Part shown: positions 7,320-14,786 of the stretch, one piece after another
Layout of the letters: each line of letters begins with the position of its first letter
Position numbering within the stretch: position 1 is the first letter of the stretch
Source: Nonomuraea dietziae
GTDB taxonomy: Bacteria; Actinomycetota; Actinomycetes; Streptosporangiales; Streptosporangiaceae
NCBI RefSeq assembly: GCF_014195505.1
Contig: NZ_JACIBV010000002.1
Coordinates: forward strand, 372,001 to 436,000
DNA: 64,000 nucleotides
Direction: 5' to 3'
The notes under the pieces: generated by a model
The model's input: the letters and a program-made list of their open reading frames with translations, nothing else
The model's database searches: none
Told to the model about the DNA's origin: nothing
Program-made: the position numbers and the translations under genes

Positions 7320-9658
7320 GGCGCATCTCCGGCAAGGCTCGGGTCATCCCCCGGCTCCTGTCGGCTGACCCAGGCGGCGATCTGGACGCGCGAGGTGAAC
7401 CCGAGCTTGACGAGGATGTGCTCGACGTGTCCCTCGGCGGTGCGCTGCGCGATCACCAGCGCGGCCGCGATCGCCTTGTTGCTCATGCCCTGGGCGACCA
7501 GCCGGGCGATCTCCATCTCCCTGCGGGTCAACGGTGAAGGTCTGCGCTGTGGCTCGCCCTCTGGCGGGTTCTCCCGCATCGCGTACTCCAGCGCCTCGGC
7601 GAGGGTGAGCCCCGTGCCCTTGCGGAAGGCGGCCTCGAACCCCCTGGCGCCGAGGTTTCCCCTGGCCGCCCGCTCGCAGGTGTCATGGTGTTCGGCGAGG
7701 TAGCCGAACAGGGGGCCGCCGAAGGAGCGCCAGATCTCCCGCAGCGCGCCGAGGAGCAGGGCCGCACGCTCGCCGTCACCGTCGCCGCAGCTCATCCATG
7801 CCAGGGCCTCGATGCACAGGGCGATGCCCAGGTGGTCGTCGAAGGGCTCCTTCAGCCGGACGGCCTCGCGTTCCATCTCGACCGCCCGCCGGGTCTCCCC
7901 CCGCTTCCACACCTCGATCCCGTACGTCCACAGCGTGTATGACCGGAACCAGTTCTCGTGGCGAGGCTCGCAGATCGCCAGGCACTCCTCGAACTGCTCG
8001 ACGGCCTGGTCGGACTGGCCGAGAAGCGACCGCGTGGTGGCGAGATAGATCAACGAGTTCACGACGCCGATCTGGTCGTCCGTCCTGCGGCTGCAGTCCA
8101 GCGCCTTGCCGAGGAGGGTCAGCGCCCTGGGGAGGTCCTGCTGGAGCAGGGCGGCGAGGCCGGCGACGTACGTGGCGCTCCCTGTGATCGTCAGGTCGTC
8201 GAACCGGCGGGCCAGCTCTCCGCACTCCTCCAGCAAGGTCGCGGCCGCCGTGAAGTCGCTCTGCAGGACCGCGAGCCGCGCCTTGACGCAGAGAGCCCAG
8301 GCGCGGGCGGGAGTCGGCCGCTCATCGGCGGCGAGCAGGCGGTCGAACCAGTTCCTGCCCTCGTGCGGGGAGTCGGCCGCGATCCAGTAGTACCGCAGCG
8401 CCGAGGCGATGATCAGGCCGGACTCGGCCTCTCCCGCCGCCGCGAGGCAGAAGTCGAGGGCGGTGCGGAGATTGCCGTGCTCGGTGCGTAGGCGCGCGTA
8501 CCAGGTCACCTGCTCCGGCGTGAACCAGTCGTGCTGGGCGCGGAGCACCAGGTCCAGATACCAGTCGCGATGCCGACGCCGCAGTCTCTCCTCCTGGCCG
8601 GACTCGCGCAGCCGGTCCCGGCCGTACTGGCGGATGGTCTCCAGCAACCGGAACCGTACCTTCGACCGGTGCTCCTCCCTGACGAGGATGGACTTGTCCA
8701 CGAGGCCGATCACCAGGTCGAGGATCTCCTCGGTGGCGATGCCGTCGCCGGAGCACACGTGCTCGGCCCCTTCGAGGTCGAGGCTGCCGGAGAAGACCGA
8801 GAGGCGTGCCCAGAGCAGTTGCTCCTGCGCGGTGCACAGGAGGTAGCTCCAGTCGATCAACGCCCGCAACGTCCGCTGGCGGGGCAGCACCACCTTCGAT
8901 CCCACCGTGAGCACCCGGAACCGGTCCTCCAGCCGGGCCAGCAGCTGTTCAACGGAGATGGCTCGCAGCCGGACGGCCGCCAGCTCGATCGCCAGTGGGA
9001 TGCCGTCCAGGCTCCGGCAGATCCGTACCACGGCTTCCCGGTTGTCGTCGGTGACCGCGAAACCGGGCAGCACGGCCCCGGCCCGCTCGGCGAACAACCG
9101 CACCGCGTCGGACTGCTCCGACGGCTTGCCTGGCGTCCGCGACATGTCGCCGTCCAGCAGCGGCAAGGGAGGCACGACCATCGTCTGCTCGCCCGCGACG
9201 CCGAGCACCTGCCGGCTGGTCGCGAGGATCCGCAGGCCGGGAGCGGAGCGCACCAGCGTCTCGGCCATGACGGCGCAGTCATGCAGCAGGTGCTCGCAGT
9301 TGTCCAGGACCACCAGGGTCTGCCTGTCGCGCAGGTGGTCGGCGACCACCTCGAGCAGGGGCCTGGTGGACAGGTCCGGGATCTGCAGGGCCTCGGTCAC
9401 CGCCTGGACGAGCAGATCCGGGCATTCCAGCGCCGCGAGCTCGACCAGGTACACGCCGTCGGGGAAGGCGCGCCGCACGTCGGCCGCGACCCTGAGGGCC
9501 AGCCGGGTCTTGCCGACACCGCCCACGCCGACGAGGGTCACCAGCCTGGAGCCGGCCAGCAGCCGCTTGACCTCGGCTATCTCACACCGACGGCCCACGA
9601 AGCTGGTCAGCTCGGCCGACAGCCCACGGATCTCCGACCCCTTCGACGCCACCCCCAT
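7316..9658 (-). CDS. LuxR-family STAND regulator (NB-ARC, TPR-like, C-terminal HTH)
   Basis: A 780-residue cytoplasmic ATP-dependent transcription factor of the MalT-like/LAL type. I chose ATG 9658 because GGAG lies 6 bases upstream; the frame is open further upstream but that extension is not homologous to paralogues and overlaps the divergent gene. Walker A is at residues 44-51 (GVGGVGKTR), Walker B is LVVLDNCEHLL, then the ILATSRQ and GIPLAIELAAVRL motifs, a winged helix and a TPR-like helical region. The last 70 residues hold a LuxR HTH (LTRREMEIARLVAQGMSNKA; recognition helix VIAQRTAEGHVEHIL). It is head-to-head with a close paralogue across a 205-base control region and coupled by GTGA to an HTH-less paralogue. 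Target genes are unknown. Confidence 0.92.
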   Translation of the reverse strand: MGVASKGSEIRGLSAELTSFVGRRCEIAEVKRLLAGSRLVTLVGVGGVGKTRLALRVAADVRRAFPDGVYLVELAALECPDLLVQAVTEALQIPDLSTRPLLEVVADHLRDRQTLVVLDNCEHLLHDCAVMAETLVRSAPGLRILATSRQVLGVAGEQTMVVPPLPLLDGDMSRTPGKPSEQSDAVRLFAERAGAVLPGFAVTDDNREAVVRICRSLDGIPLAIELAAVRLRAISVEQLLARLEDRFRVLTVGSKVVLPRQRTLRALIDWSYLLCTAQEQLLWARLSVFSGSLDLEGAEHVCSGDGIATEEILDLVIGLVDKSILVREEHRSKVRFRLLETIRQYGRDRLRESGQEERLRRRHRDWYLDLVLRAQHDWFTPEQVTWYARLRTEHGNLRTALDFCLAAAGEAESGLIIASALRYYWIAADSPHEGRNWFDRLLAADERPTPARAWALCVKARLAVLQSDFTAAATLLEECGELARRFDDLTITGSATYVAGLAALLQQDLPRALTLLGKALDCSRRTDDQIGVVNSLIYLATTRSLLGQSDQAVEQFEECLAICEPRHENWFRSYTLWTYGIEVWKRGETRRAVEMEREAVRLKEPFDDHLGIALCIEALAWMSCGDGDGERAALLLGALREIWRSFGGPLFGYLAEHHDTCERAARGNLGARGFEAAFRKGTGLTLAEALEYAMRENPPEGEPQRRPSPLTRREMEIARLVAQGMSNKAIAAALVIAQRTAEGHVEHILVKLGFTSRVQIAAWVSRQEPGDDPSLAGDAP

Positions 9659-9820
9659 GAGCGCTCCACCCGCGCGACACCCGTTCCATCGGAACTCAGC
9701 CGATGAAATCCAGGTTACGCCTGGACCCGGCTGACTGTTTTTTACCCTTTTGTACGGAATCGCCACAAGGATCCTGGGGTTGCAGACGTGTGGAGACCTG
9801 CGCACAACCTGAACAACGGC

Positions 9821-9849
9821 GGCTTGGTCGTTCCATCGTCGACCAAGCC
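9821..9849. promoter_or_regulatory. Long inverted repeat in the divergent STAND-regulator control region
   Basis: Two perfect 10-bp arms, GGCTTGGTCG at 9821-9830 and CGACCAAGCC at 9840-9849, are separated by 9 bases. The right arm ends 14 bases before ATG 9864, just ahead of the GAGGT ribosome-binding site. It could be an operator for a dimeric LuxR-type regulator or an mRNA hairpin near the start. Confidence 0.55.
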
Positions 9850-9863
9850 TGGCGAGGTAATCG

Positions 9864-12239
9864 ATGACAGCGCTGAGGACCAGCGCCTCCAGCCGGCAGC
9901 AGCAGGCGCGACTGCCGGCCGAGGTGACCAGCTTCGTAGGCCGCAGGCACGAAGTGGCCGAGGTCAAACGATGCCTGTCCGTCTCACGTGCGGTGACCTT
10001 GACCGGTGTGGGCGGCGTCGGCAAGACACGGCTGGCCCTCCGGGTCGCGCTCGACGTCGCGCGGGACTTCCGCGGCGGGGTGTGGTTCGTGGAGCTGGCC
10101 GCGGTGGAGGATCCGGACATGCTCGCCCAGATCGTGGTCGAGGCTCTGGAGATCCGTGACAACAGACTCAGCTCGCCCGTGGAGGTGCTCACCGAGCATC
10201 TGCGGGACAGGCAGGCAGCACTGATGATCCTCGACAACTGCGAGCATCTGGTGCACGAGTGCGCCGTCCTGGCCGACGTGCTGCTGCGCTCGGCCCCCGA
10301 GCTGCGCATCCTCGCCACCAGCCGGGAGGCCCTCGGCTTCGCGGGTGAACAGACGCTGTCTGTGCCCACGCTCCCGTTGCCTGACCTCGACGGCGCGCGG
10401 CTTCCCGTCAAGTCGCTCGCCAAGTGCGATGCCGTCTGCCTGTTCACCGAGCGGGCCAGGGCCGTCCTCCCCTCGTTCGCCCTCACCGAGGACAACAAGG
10501 ACGTCGTCGTCGATATCTGCCGGCAGCTGGACGGCCTGCCGCTCGGGATCGAGCTCGCCGCCGTCAGGTTGCGCGCGCTGTCCGTCCAGCAGTTGCACGA
10601 GCGCCTGGACGACCGGTTCCGGCTGCTGACCGCCGGCTCGCGGGCCGTACTGCCACGTCACCAGACACTCCGCGCGCTGATCGACTGGAGCCATGCCCTC
10701 TGCTCCGAGAAGGAGCAGGCGCTGTGGGCACGCGTGTCGGTGTTCGCAGGCAGCCTGGATCTGGAGGCGGCCGAGGCTGTCTGCTCCGGCGACGGAATCG
10801 CCCGCGAGGAGATCCTCGACCTGGTGTCCGGCCTGGTGGACAAGTCGATCCTGATCCGGGAGGAGCACGGGTCACAGGCGCGCTACCGGTTGCTGGAGAT
10901 CATCCGCCAGTACGGCATGGAGAAGCTCGTCGCCGCGGGGGAGGAGGCCACTCTGCGACGGCGGCACCGTGACTACTACCGCGCGCTGTCGGCGCGGGCA
11001 CGAGCGCAGCTGTTCGGGCCGTCGCAGATCGCCTGGTTCGCCAGGCTGCGACTCGAGCACGCCAACCTGCACACCGCGCTGGAGCACTGCTTCGGTGATC
11101 CGTCAGAGGTCGCCGGCGGCCTCGACATGGCCGCCGACCTGCTCTACCACTGGATCAGCTGCTACTACTTGGGGGAGGGCCGCCACTGGCTGGACCGGGG
11201 ACTCGCCGCTTACACCGAACCGGACGAGATACGCGCCCGGGCGCTGTGGGCCGACAGCTGGCTGGCCATCATCCAGGCCGACCTCGCCTCCGCCACGGCG
11301 ATGCTGAAGGAGAGCCGGTCCATCGGCGAGCGGCTGGAGCTGGAGCCGGTCCTCGCCTACGTCGCGCTCTACTCCGGGATGATCGCCATGTGCGAGGGCG
11401 ATGCCGAGTCCGCCATCGCCCTCTATCAGGAGGCGCTGGCCCGGCACCGGGCCGGCGACGACCCCGTGGGCACGGCTCTGGCCCTCATCCGGCTGTCCCT
11501 CGCGTACTCCTTCTGCGGCGACTCGGCGCGGGCCATCTCGCTCGGCGATGACTGCCTTGCCCTGTCCGACGCCCACGGAGAAGGCTGGCACAGGGCGTAC
11601 ATGATGATGGCGCTCGGTGTGGAGGTCTGGCGGCAGGGCGACGCCGCGCGCGCGACCGAGCTCGAGACGGAGAGCCTGACCTTCAACCGCGCGCTCGACG
11701 ACCCGCTGGGAGCCGGGGTCAATCTGGAGGTGCTGGCCTGGATCGCCGCCACCGAGAAGCAGTACCGGCGAGCGGCCCAGCTGCTGGGCATCGTGGAAAC
11801 GGTGTGGCAGAGGGTCGGAGCGCCACTGTCGGGGTTTGGCCATCTTTCGCACTATCACCACGAATGCGGGCAACACACTCGCCAGGCGCTCGGCGATTCG
11901 GCCTTCGACCTCGCGTTCAAGCGGGGCGCCCGGCTCACCTATGACCAGGCGCTCGCCTACGCGCTCGGTGAGGACGAATGCGTTGAGGAGCAGCCCGCCG
12001 AGACGAAGGGGGCGCAGCTGACCCCGCGGGAGACGGAGATCGCCGCCCTCGTCGCCCAGGGCCTGTCCAACAGGGAGATCGCCGCCTCCCTGGTGATCTC
12101 TCAGAGAACCGCCGAGGGGCACATCGAACACATCTTGAGCAAGCTCGGCTACCACTCACGCGCCCAGATCGCCGTCTGGGTCGGCGAGCAGGCCCGCACG
12201 GCCGACGACGGGTCCCCGCCCGACACCGGCGATCAATAG
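9864..12239 (+). CDS. LuxR-family STAND regulator, divergent paralogue
   Basis: This 791-residue protein starts at ATG 9864 with GAGGT 6 bases upstream. Its architecture is the same as the divergent neighbour: a SFVGRRHEV entry motif, Walker A at about 48-55 (GVGGVGKTR), Walker B LMILDNCEHLV, ILATSREALG, GLPLGIELAAVRL, winged helix, TPR-like repeats, then a LuxR HTH (LTPRETEIAALVAQGLSNRE and SQRTAEGHIEHILSKLGYHS). The strong residue-level similarity of these paralogues and their head-to-head layout indicate local duplication. Proteins of this class act as signal-gated ATPases that multimerise and activate promoters, sometimes of secondary metabolism. No biosynthetic cluster is visible beside it, so its regulon lies elsewhere or is the cluster itself. 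Confidence 0.92.
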   Translation: MTALRTSASSRQQQARLPAEVTSFVGRRHEVAEVKRCLSVSRAVTLTGVGGVGKTRLALRVALDVARDFRGGVWFVELAAVEDPDMLAQIVVEALEIRDNRLSSPVEVLTEHLRDRQAALMILDNCEHLVHECAVLADVLLRSAPELRILATSREALGFAGEQTLSVPTLPLPDLDGARLPVKSLAKCDAVCLFTERARAVLPSFALTEDNKDVVVDICRQLDGLPLGIELAAVRLRALSVQQLHERLDDRFRLLTAGSRAVLPRHQTLRALIDWSHALCSEKEQALWARVSVFAGSLDLEAAEAVCSGDGIAREEILDLVSGLVDKSILIREEHGSQARYRLLEIIRQYGMEKLVAAGEEATLRRRHRDYYRALSARARAQLFGPSQIAWFARLRLEHANLHTALEHCFGDPSEVAGGLDMAADLLYHWISCYYLGEGRHWLDRGLAAYTEPDEIRARALWADSWLAIIQADLASATAMLKESRSIGERLELEPVLAYVALYSGMIAMCEGDAESAIALYQEALARHRAGDDPVGTALALIRLSLAYSFCGDSARAISLGDDCLALSDAHGEGWHRAYMMMALGVEVWRQGDAARATELETESLTFNRALDDPLGAGVNLEVLAWIAATEKQYRRAAQLLGIVETVWQRVGAPLSGFGHLSHYHHECGQHTRQALGDSAFDLAFKRGARLTYDQALAYALGEDECVEEQPAETKGAQLTPRETEIAALVAQGLSNREIAASLVISQRTAEGHIEHILSKLGYHSRAQIAVWVGEQARTADDGSPPDTGDQ

Positions 12240-12247
12240 GGCAACAG

Positions 12248-12284
12248 CCGCCCGGACGGCGTCCGCAGGTCCTGGGCCGGGCGG
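12248..12284. terminator. Hairpin between convergent genes
   Basis: CCGCCCGG at 12248-12255 pairs with CCGGGCGG at 12277-12284 around a 21-base loop. It begins 9 bases past the stop of the STAND regulator and faces the convergent ATPase gene, so it may act as a terminator. The stem is short, so this is tentative. Confidence 0.4.
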
Positions 12285-12339
12285 ACGGTCGGCCTGCCGC
12301 CCTTGCGGGTCCGGATCCTTCGCACGTCACCACCTCCCT

Positions 12340-12774
12340 TCAGACGAGTCCGGGCGCGGGAAGCTCGAACCAGACGACCTTCCCTTCGCAGGTATGGGCG
12401 GTGCCCCAGCAGCAGGCCAGGTCGGCGAGCAGGAGGTGCTCACGGCCCACCCGGTCCCTGGCCCGCGAGGAATCGGCGTGCTCGACCTCGCAGCGCAGCA
12501 ACCCGTCCTCGGCGGCGAGCATGAACCGGATCTTGTCGCCGCTGTGACGCAGGGCGTTGGTCACCAGCTCGCTGACAAGAAGGTCCGCGACCGCGGCCTG
12601 GTGCTGAAGTCCCCACTGCACCAGGCGGTTACGGGTGATGCGCCGCGCACTGGGCTCGGCGGAGGGCTCGCACGAGAGCACCCAGCAGGCCGTCCGGTCG
12701 CCGCCGGCCGGCCAGACGCGAGCGAGCAGGCCGTCGGCGAAGGCCAGGAGCCGATTGGGAGTCATGAGTTTCAT
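12340..12774 (-). CDS. Anti-sigma-like HATPase_c ATP-binding protein
   Basis: A 144-residue protein with the minimal GHKL ATPase fold of actinobacterial anti-sigma/serine-kinase-like regulators: an N-terminal strand segment (ACWVLSCEPSAEPSARRITR), the N-box helix DLLVSELVTNALRHS, and a short second half ending in GKVVWFELP. The glycine-rich lid is weak, common in these single-domain proteins. Such proteins bind ATP and often sequester sigma factors or anti-sigma antagonists. Its ATG shares ATGA with the stop of the upstream DUF5999 gene (12771-12774), so the two are translationally coupled. No sigma factor or STAS partner is adjacent, so the partner is unknown. Confidence 0.8.
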   Translation of the reverse strand: MKLMTPNRLLAFADGLLARVWPAGGDRTACWVLSCEPSAEPSARRITRNRLVQWGLQHQAAVADLLVSELVTNALRHSGDKIRFMLAAEDGLLRCEVEHADSSRARDRVGREHLLLADLACCWGTAHTCEGKVVWFELPAPGLV

Positions 12775-12965
12775 GCCGCATTCCCAGTGCGCACCAGTCC
12801 GACGAAGATGCTCCGGCCGTCCGGCAGTAGTTCACCGGCGTCATCGAAGATGACGACACCGTTGCAGAGCAGCCCCCACCCCTGTTCTGGGTGGAAGGCG
12901 AGCATCCGGGCCGAATCGTGGTCCGAGGCGTCCGCCGACGGGCACTGTGGTTGATGCTGGCACAT
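12771..12965 (-). CDS. DUF5999 family small cysteine-containing protein
   Basis: I chose ATG 12965 (64 residues) because the conserved family start is MCQHQPQCP; an upstream in-frame start at 13019 would add 18 unconserved residues. The protein has the family pattern C-x5-C-P-S-A near the N-terminus, then FHPEQGWGLLCNGVVIFDDAGELLPDG. The cysteines and histidine could bind a metal. Function is not established for DUF5999. A close paralogue lies at 32334-32531 in this window, with HPEQGWSLLCNGVVLFEDTGELLP. Here it forms a coupled pair with an anti-sigma-like ATPase, which suggests a place in a signalling module; that link is inferred from overlap only. Confidence 0.85.
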   Translation of the reverse strand: MCQHQPQCPSADASDHDSARMLAFHPEQGWGLLCNGVVIFDDAGELLPDGRSIFVGLVRTGNAA

Positions 12966-13064
12966 GGCTCGCACCCTTCTCTGTTTGTCCGTGGTTCCGC
13001 TGAGCTCATGTCTAAGCACTCAGCCTGCCCCGCGGACGGTACGAGCGAGACGGGATAAACCCCC

Positions 13065-13099
13065 GTATACGTACCTATTAGCTACAGGTAGGTACATAC
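13065..13099. promoter_or_regulatory. AT-rich inverted repeat upstream of the DUF5999/ATPase operon
   Basis: GTACCTA (13071-13077) and TAGGTAC (13089-13095) form a 7-bp inverted repeat with an 11-base spacer, extended by GTAT/ATAC with a 2-base offset. The surrounding 13060-13105 is far more AT-rich than the region. It sits about 100 bases upstream of ATG 12965 and is a likely promoter/operator of that operon. Confidence 0.5.
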
Positions 13100-13128
13100 G
13101 TAGTGGGTGTGCATCCGGCGACGGCCGC

Positions 13129-14346
13129 CTACGCCGAGGTCGAGACCACCTCGCCGCCCTGCACCACGTACCTCAGGTTCTTCGGCTCGGCGAGCGCGCC
13201 GATGTCACGCGTCGGGTCGCCCTCCAGCACCAGCAGGTCGGCGTGCGCTCCCACCGCCAGCGTCCCGATGCTTCCCGCCATGCCCACCAGTTCGGCGGCG
13301 TTGACCGTCGCGGCCCGCAGCACCTCGAGGGGGCTCTGCACCCGCGCCCGCAGGCGCAGCTCCTCGCTCTGGTGGCGGTGCATCCCGCCCAGCAGGTCGC
13401 TGCCGTAGACCAGGCGCACCCCCGCCGAAGCGGCGCGCTCCAGCGCGGCGAAGCCGGCCTCGAGCACCTCGTCCACCTTGCGCCAGCTCGCCTCGGGCAG
13501 CCCGAAGGCCATGCCCTCCTCCTTGAGCGCCCAGTACGTCACCAGGGTCGGCACGAGGAAGGCGTCCTTGCGCAGGAACAGCTCCACGCTGCTGTCGTCG
13601 ATGAGGTTGCCGTGCTCGACCGAGCGCACCCCCGCCTCCAGCGCCCGGTTGACCGCCTTGGCGGTGTAGGCGTGAGCGGCGACGTAGCGGTTGGCCGCCT
13701 CGGCCTCCTCGACGATCGCGCGCAGCTCGTCCATCGAGTACTGCGTGGAGTCGATGCGGTCGGTCGGCGAGGCCACGCCGCCCGAGGCCATGACCTTGAT
13801 GTGGTGCGCGCCCTTGCGCAGTTCGTCGCGGGCGGCCACGCGCACGGCGTCCACGCCGTCGGCCACGCGGCCCACTCCCGCGCAGCAGGGGTGGTCGTCC
13901 TGCCGGTTCACGCCGCGCCCTCGCAGGTCGCCGTGGCCGCCCGTCTGGCTCAGCGCCTTGCCGCAGAACAGCAGGCGGGGCCCGCGGATCAACCCCTCGG
14001 CCTGGGCGTCGGCCAGCCCGTAGTCGGCGCCCGAGGCGTCGCGGACGGTGGTGAAGCCGCGCTCGAGCATCTGGCCCATCAGCCGCGCGCTGTGCGCGGC
14101 GAGGTAGGAGGGCGACATGGAGGGCAGCGAGCCGAGGTCGGCCGTGGAGGCGGTGACGTGCACGTGCGCGTCGATGAGACCCGGCATCACGTGCGCGCCG
14201 CGCAGGTCGATCACCCGCGCGTCCTGAGGCGCCTTCAGCCCTGGCCCCGACTCGACGATGCGGCCGTCCTCGCAGCGCAGGTCGCCTTCGGTGTGCTCGC
14301 CCGAGGCCACGTCGAGCAGCAGGGCGTTGCGCAGCAGCAGGCTCAT
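13129..14346 (-). CDS. Amidohydrolase-family metal-dependent hydrolase (imidazolonepropionase/prolidase-like)
   Basis: A 405-residue TIM-barrel amidohydrolase. Metal and catalytic landmarks are in order: HVHVT after GLIDA (about residues 60-66), the carbamylatable lysine in HHIKVMASGG, histidines in HAYTAKAV and EHGNLID, and the aspartate in VYGSDLLGG; the C-terminal HADLLVLEGDP strand completes the composite domain. These enzymes hydrolyse cyclic amides or X-Pro-type peptides in the cytoplasm. It is the last gene of a minus-strand operon MFS-GAF-amidohydrolase, each overlapping the next by 4 bases. The operon suggests uptake and hydrolysis of one small compound; the compound is unknown. Confidence 0.88.
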   Translation of the reverse strand: MSLLLRNALLLDVASGEHTEGDLRCEDGRIVESGPGLKAPQDARVIDLRGAHVMPGLIDAHVHVTASTADLGSLPSMSPSYLAAHSARLMGQMLERGFTTVRDASGADYGLADAQAEGLIRGPRLLFCGKALSQTGGHGDLRGRGVNRQDDHPCCAGVGRVADGVDAVRVAARDELRKGAHHIKVMASGGVASPTDRIDSTQYSMDELRAIVEEAEAANRYVAAHAYTAKAVNRALEAGVRSVEHGNLIDDSSVELFLRKDAFLVPTLVTYWALKEEGMAFGLPEASWRKVDEVLEAGFAALERAASAGVRLVYGSDLLGGMHRHQSEELRLRARVQSPLEVLRAATVNAAELVGMAGSIGTLAVGAHADLLVLEGDPTRDIGALAEPKNLRYVVQGGEVVSTSA

Positions 14347-14786
14347 CGCCCTTCACCCGCCCCGACGGCCTGGCGCAGCGCGGGCACGGCCAGCGGCGCG
14401 AGCGTCACGGCCGCCGCCACCGACGCCTCGTCGTAGCTTCCCTCGGCGTCCAGCAGGTTGAGCACGCCCAGCACCCGCCCCTCCTCGACCACGGGCACGT
14501 TGATCACGCACCCGCACCCCAGGCTCTCGATGAGCTCGTGGTCGGCGAAGATCTCCCGCACCGCGGCCCTGTCGGCGCCCAGGTACGGCCTGCGCCCCTC
14601 GATGCACGTGGCCAGCCAGCCCTTGGCCACCTCCACCGTCTTCTCCCCTCCCACCGGGTACTGGCCGGGGTGGCTGCTGTGCACCCGCCGCAGCGCGCCC
14701 CGCTCGGGAATCCAGGCGAGGACGGTGAACAGCCGCGCCCCCACCTCCCGCCTGATCGCGCTCTCGACGTCGAGCAGCTCTTTCAC
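14343..14786 (-). CDS. Stand-alone GAF-domain protein
   Basis: This 147-residue protein begins at GTG 14786, which has AAGGAG 8 bases upstream and overlaps the MFS stop as GTGA. Almost the entire length is one GAF fold (FTVLAWIPERGALRRVHSSH early; SLGCGCVINVPVVEEGRVLG then VLNLLDAEGSY late). GAF domains bind small ligands; isolated GAF proteins are often found in catabolic operons with hydrolases or racemases, where their role is unclear. A longer open frame upstream in the same frame is a shadow of the MFS gene. Position between transporter and amidohydrolase suggests binding or sensing the pathway substrate. It lacks an obvious redox cysteine pair, so methionine sulfoxide reductase activity is not supported. 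Confidence 0.75.
   Translation of the reverse strand: MKELLDVESAIRREVGARLFTVLAWIPERGALRRVHSSHPGQYPVGGEKTVEVAKGWLATCIEGRRPYLGADRAAVREIFADHELIESLGCGCVINVPVVEEGRVLGVLNLLDAEGSYDEASVAAAVTLAPLAVPALRQAVGAGEGR

Noticed and set aside
9659..10498. N-terminal extension of the minus-strand STAND regulator by 280 residues
   Set aside because: It overlaps the divergent paralogue's ATPase domain, gives a Ser/Arg-rich sequence typical of antisense frames, and ATG 9658 has a good ribosome-binding site.
5238..12239. Antiphage STAND (Avs-like) defence cluster
   Set aside because: Two of the three end in LuxR DNA-binding domains and none carries a nuclease, protease or membrane effector, so regulation is the better reading.
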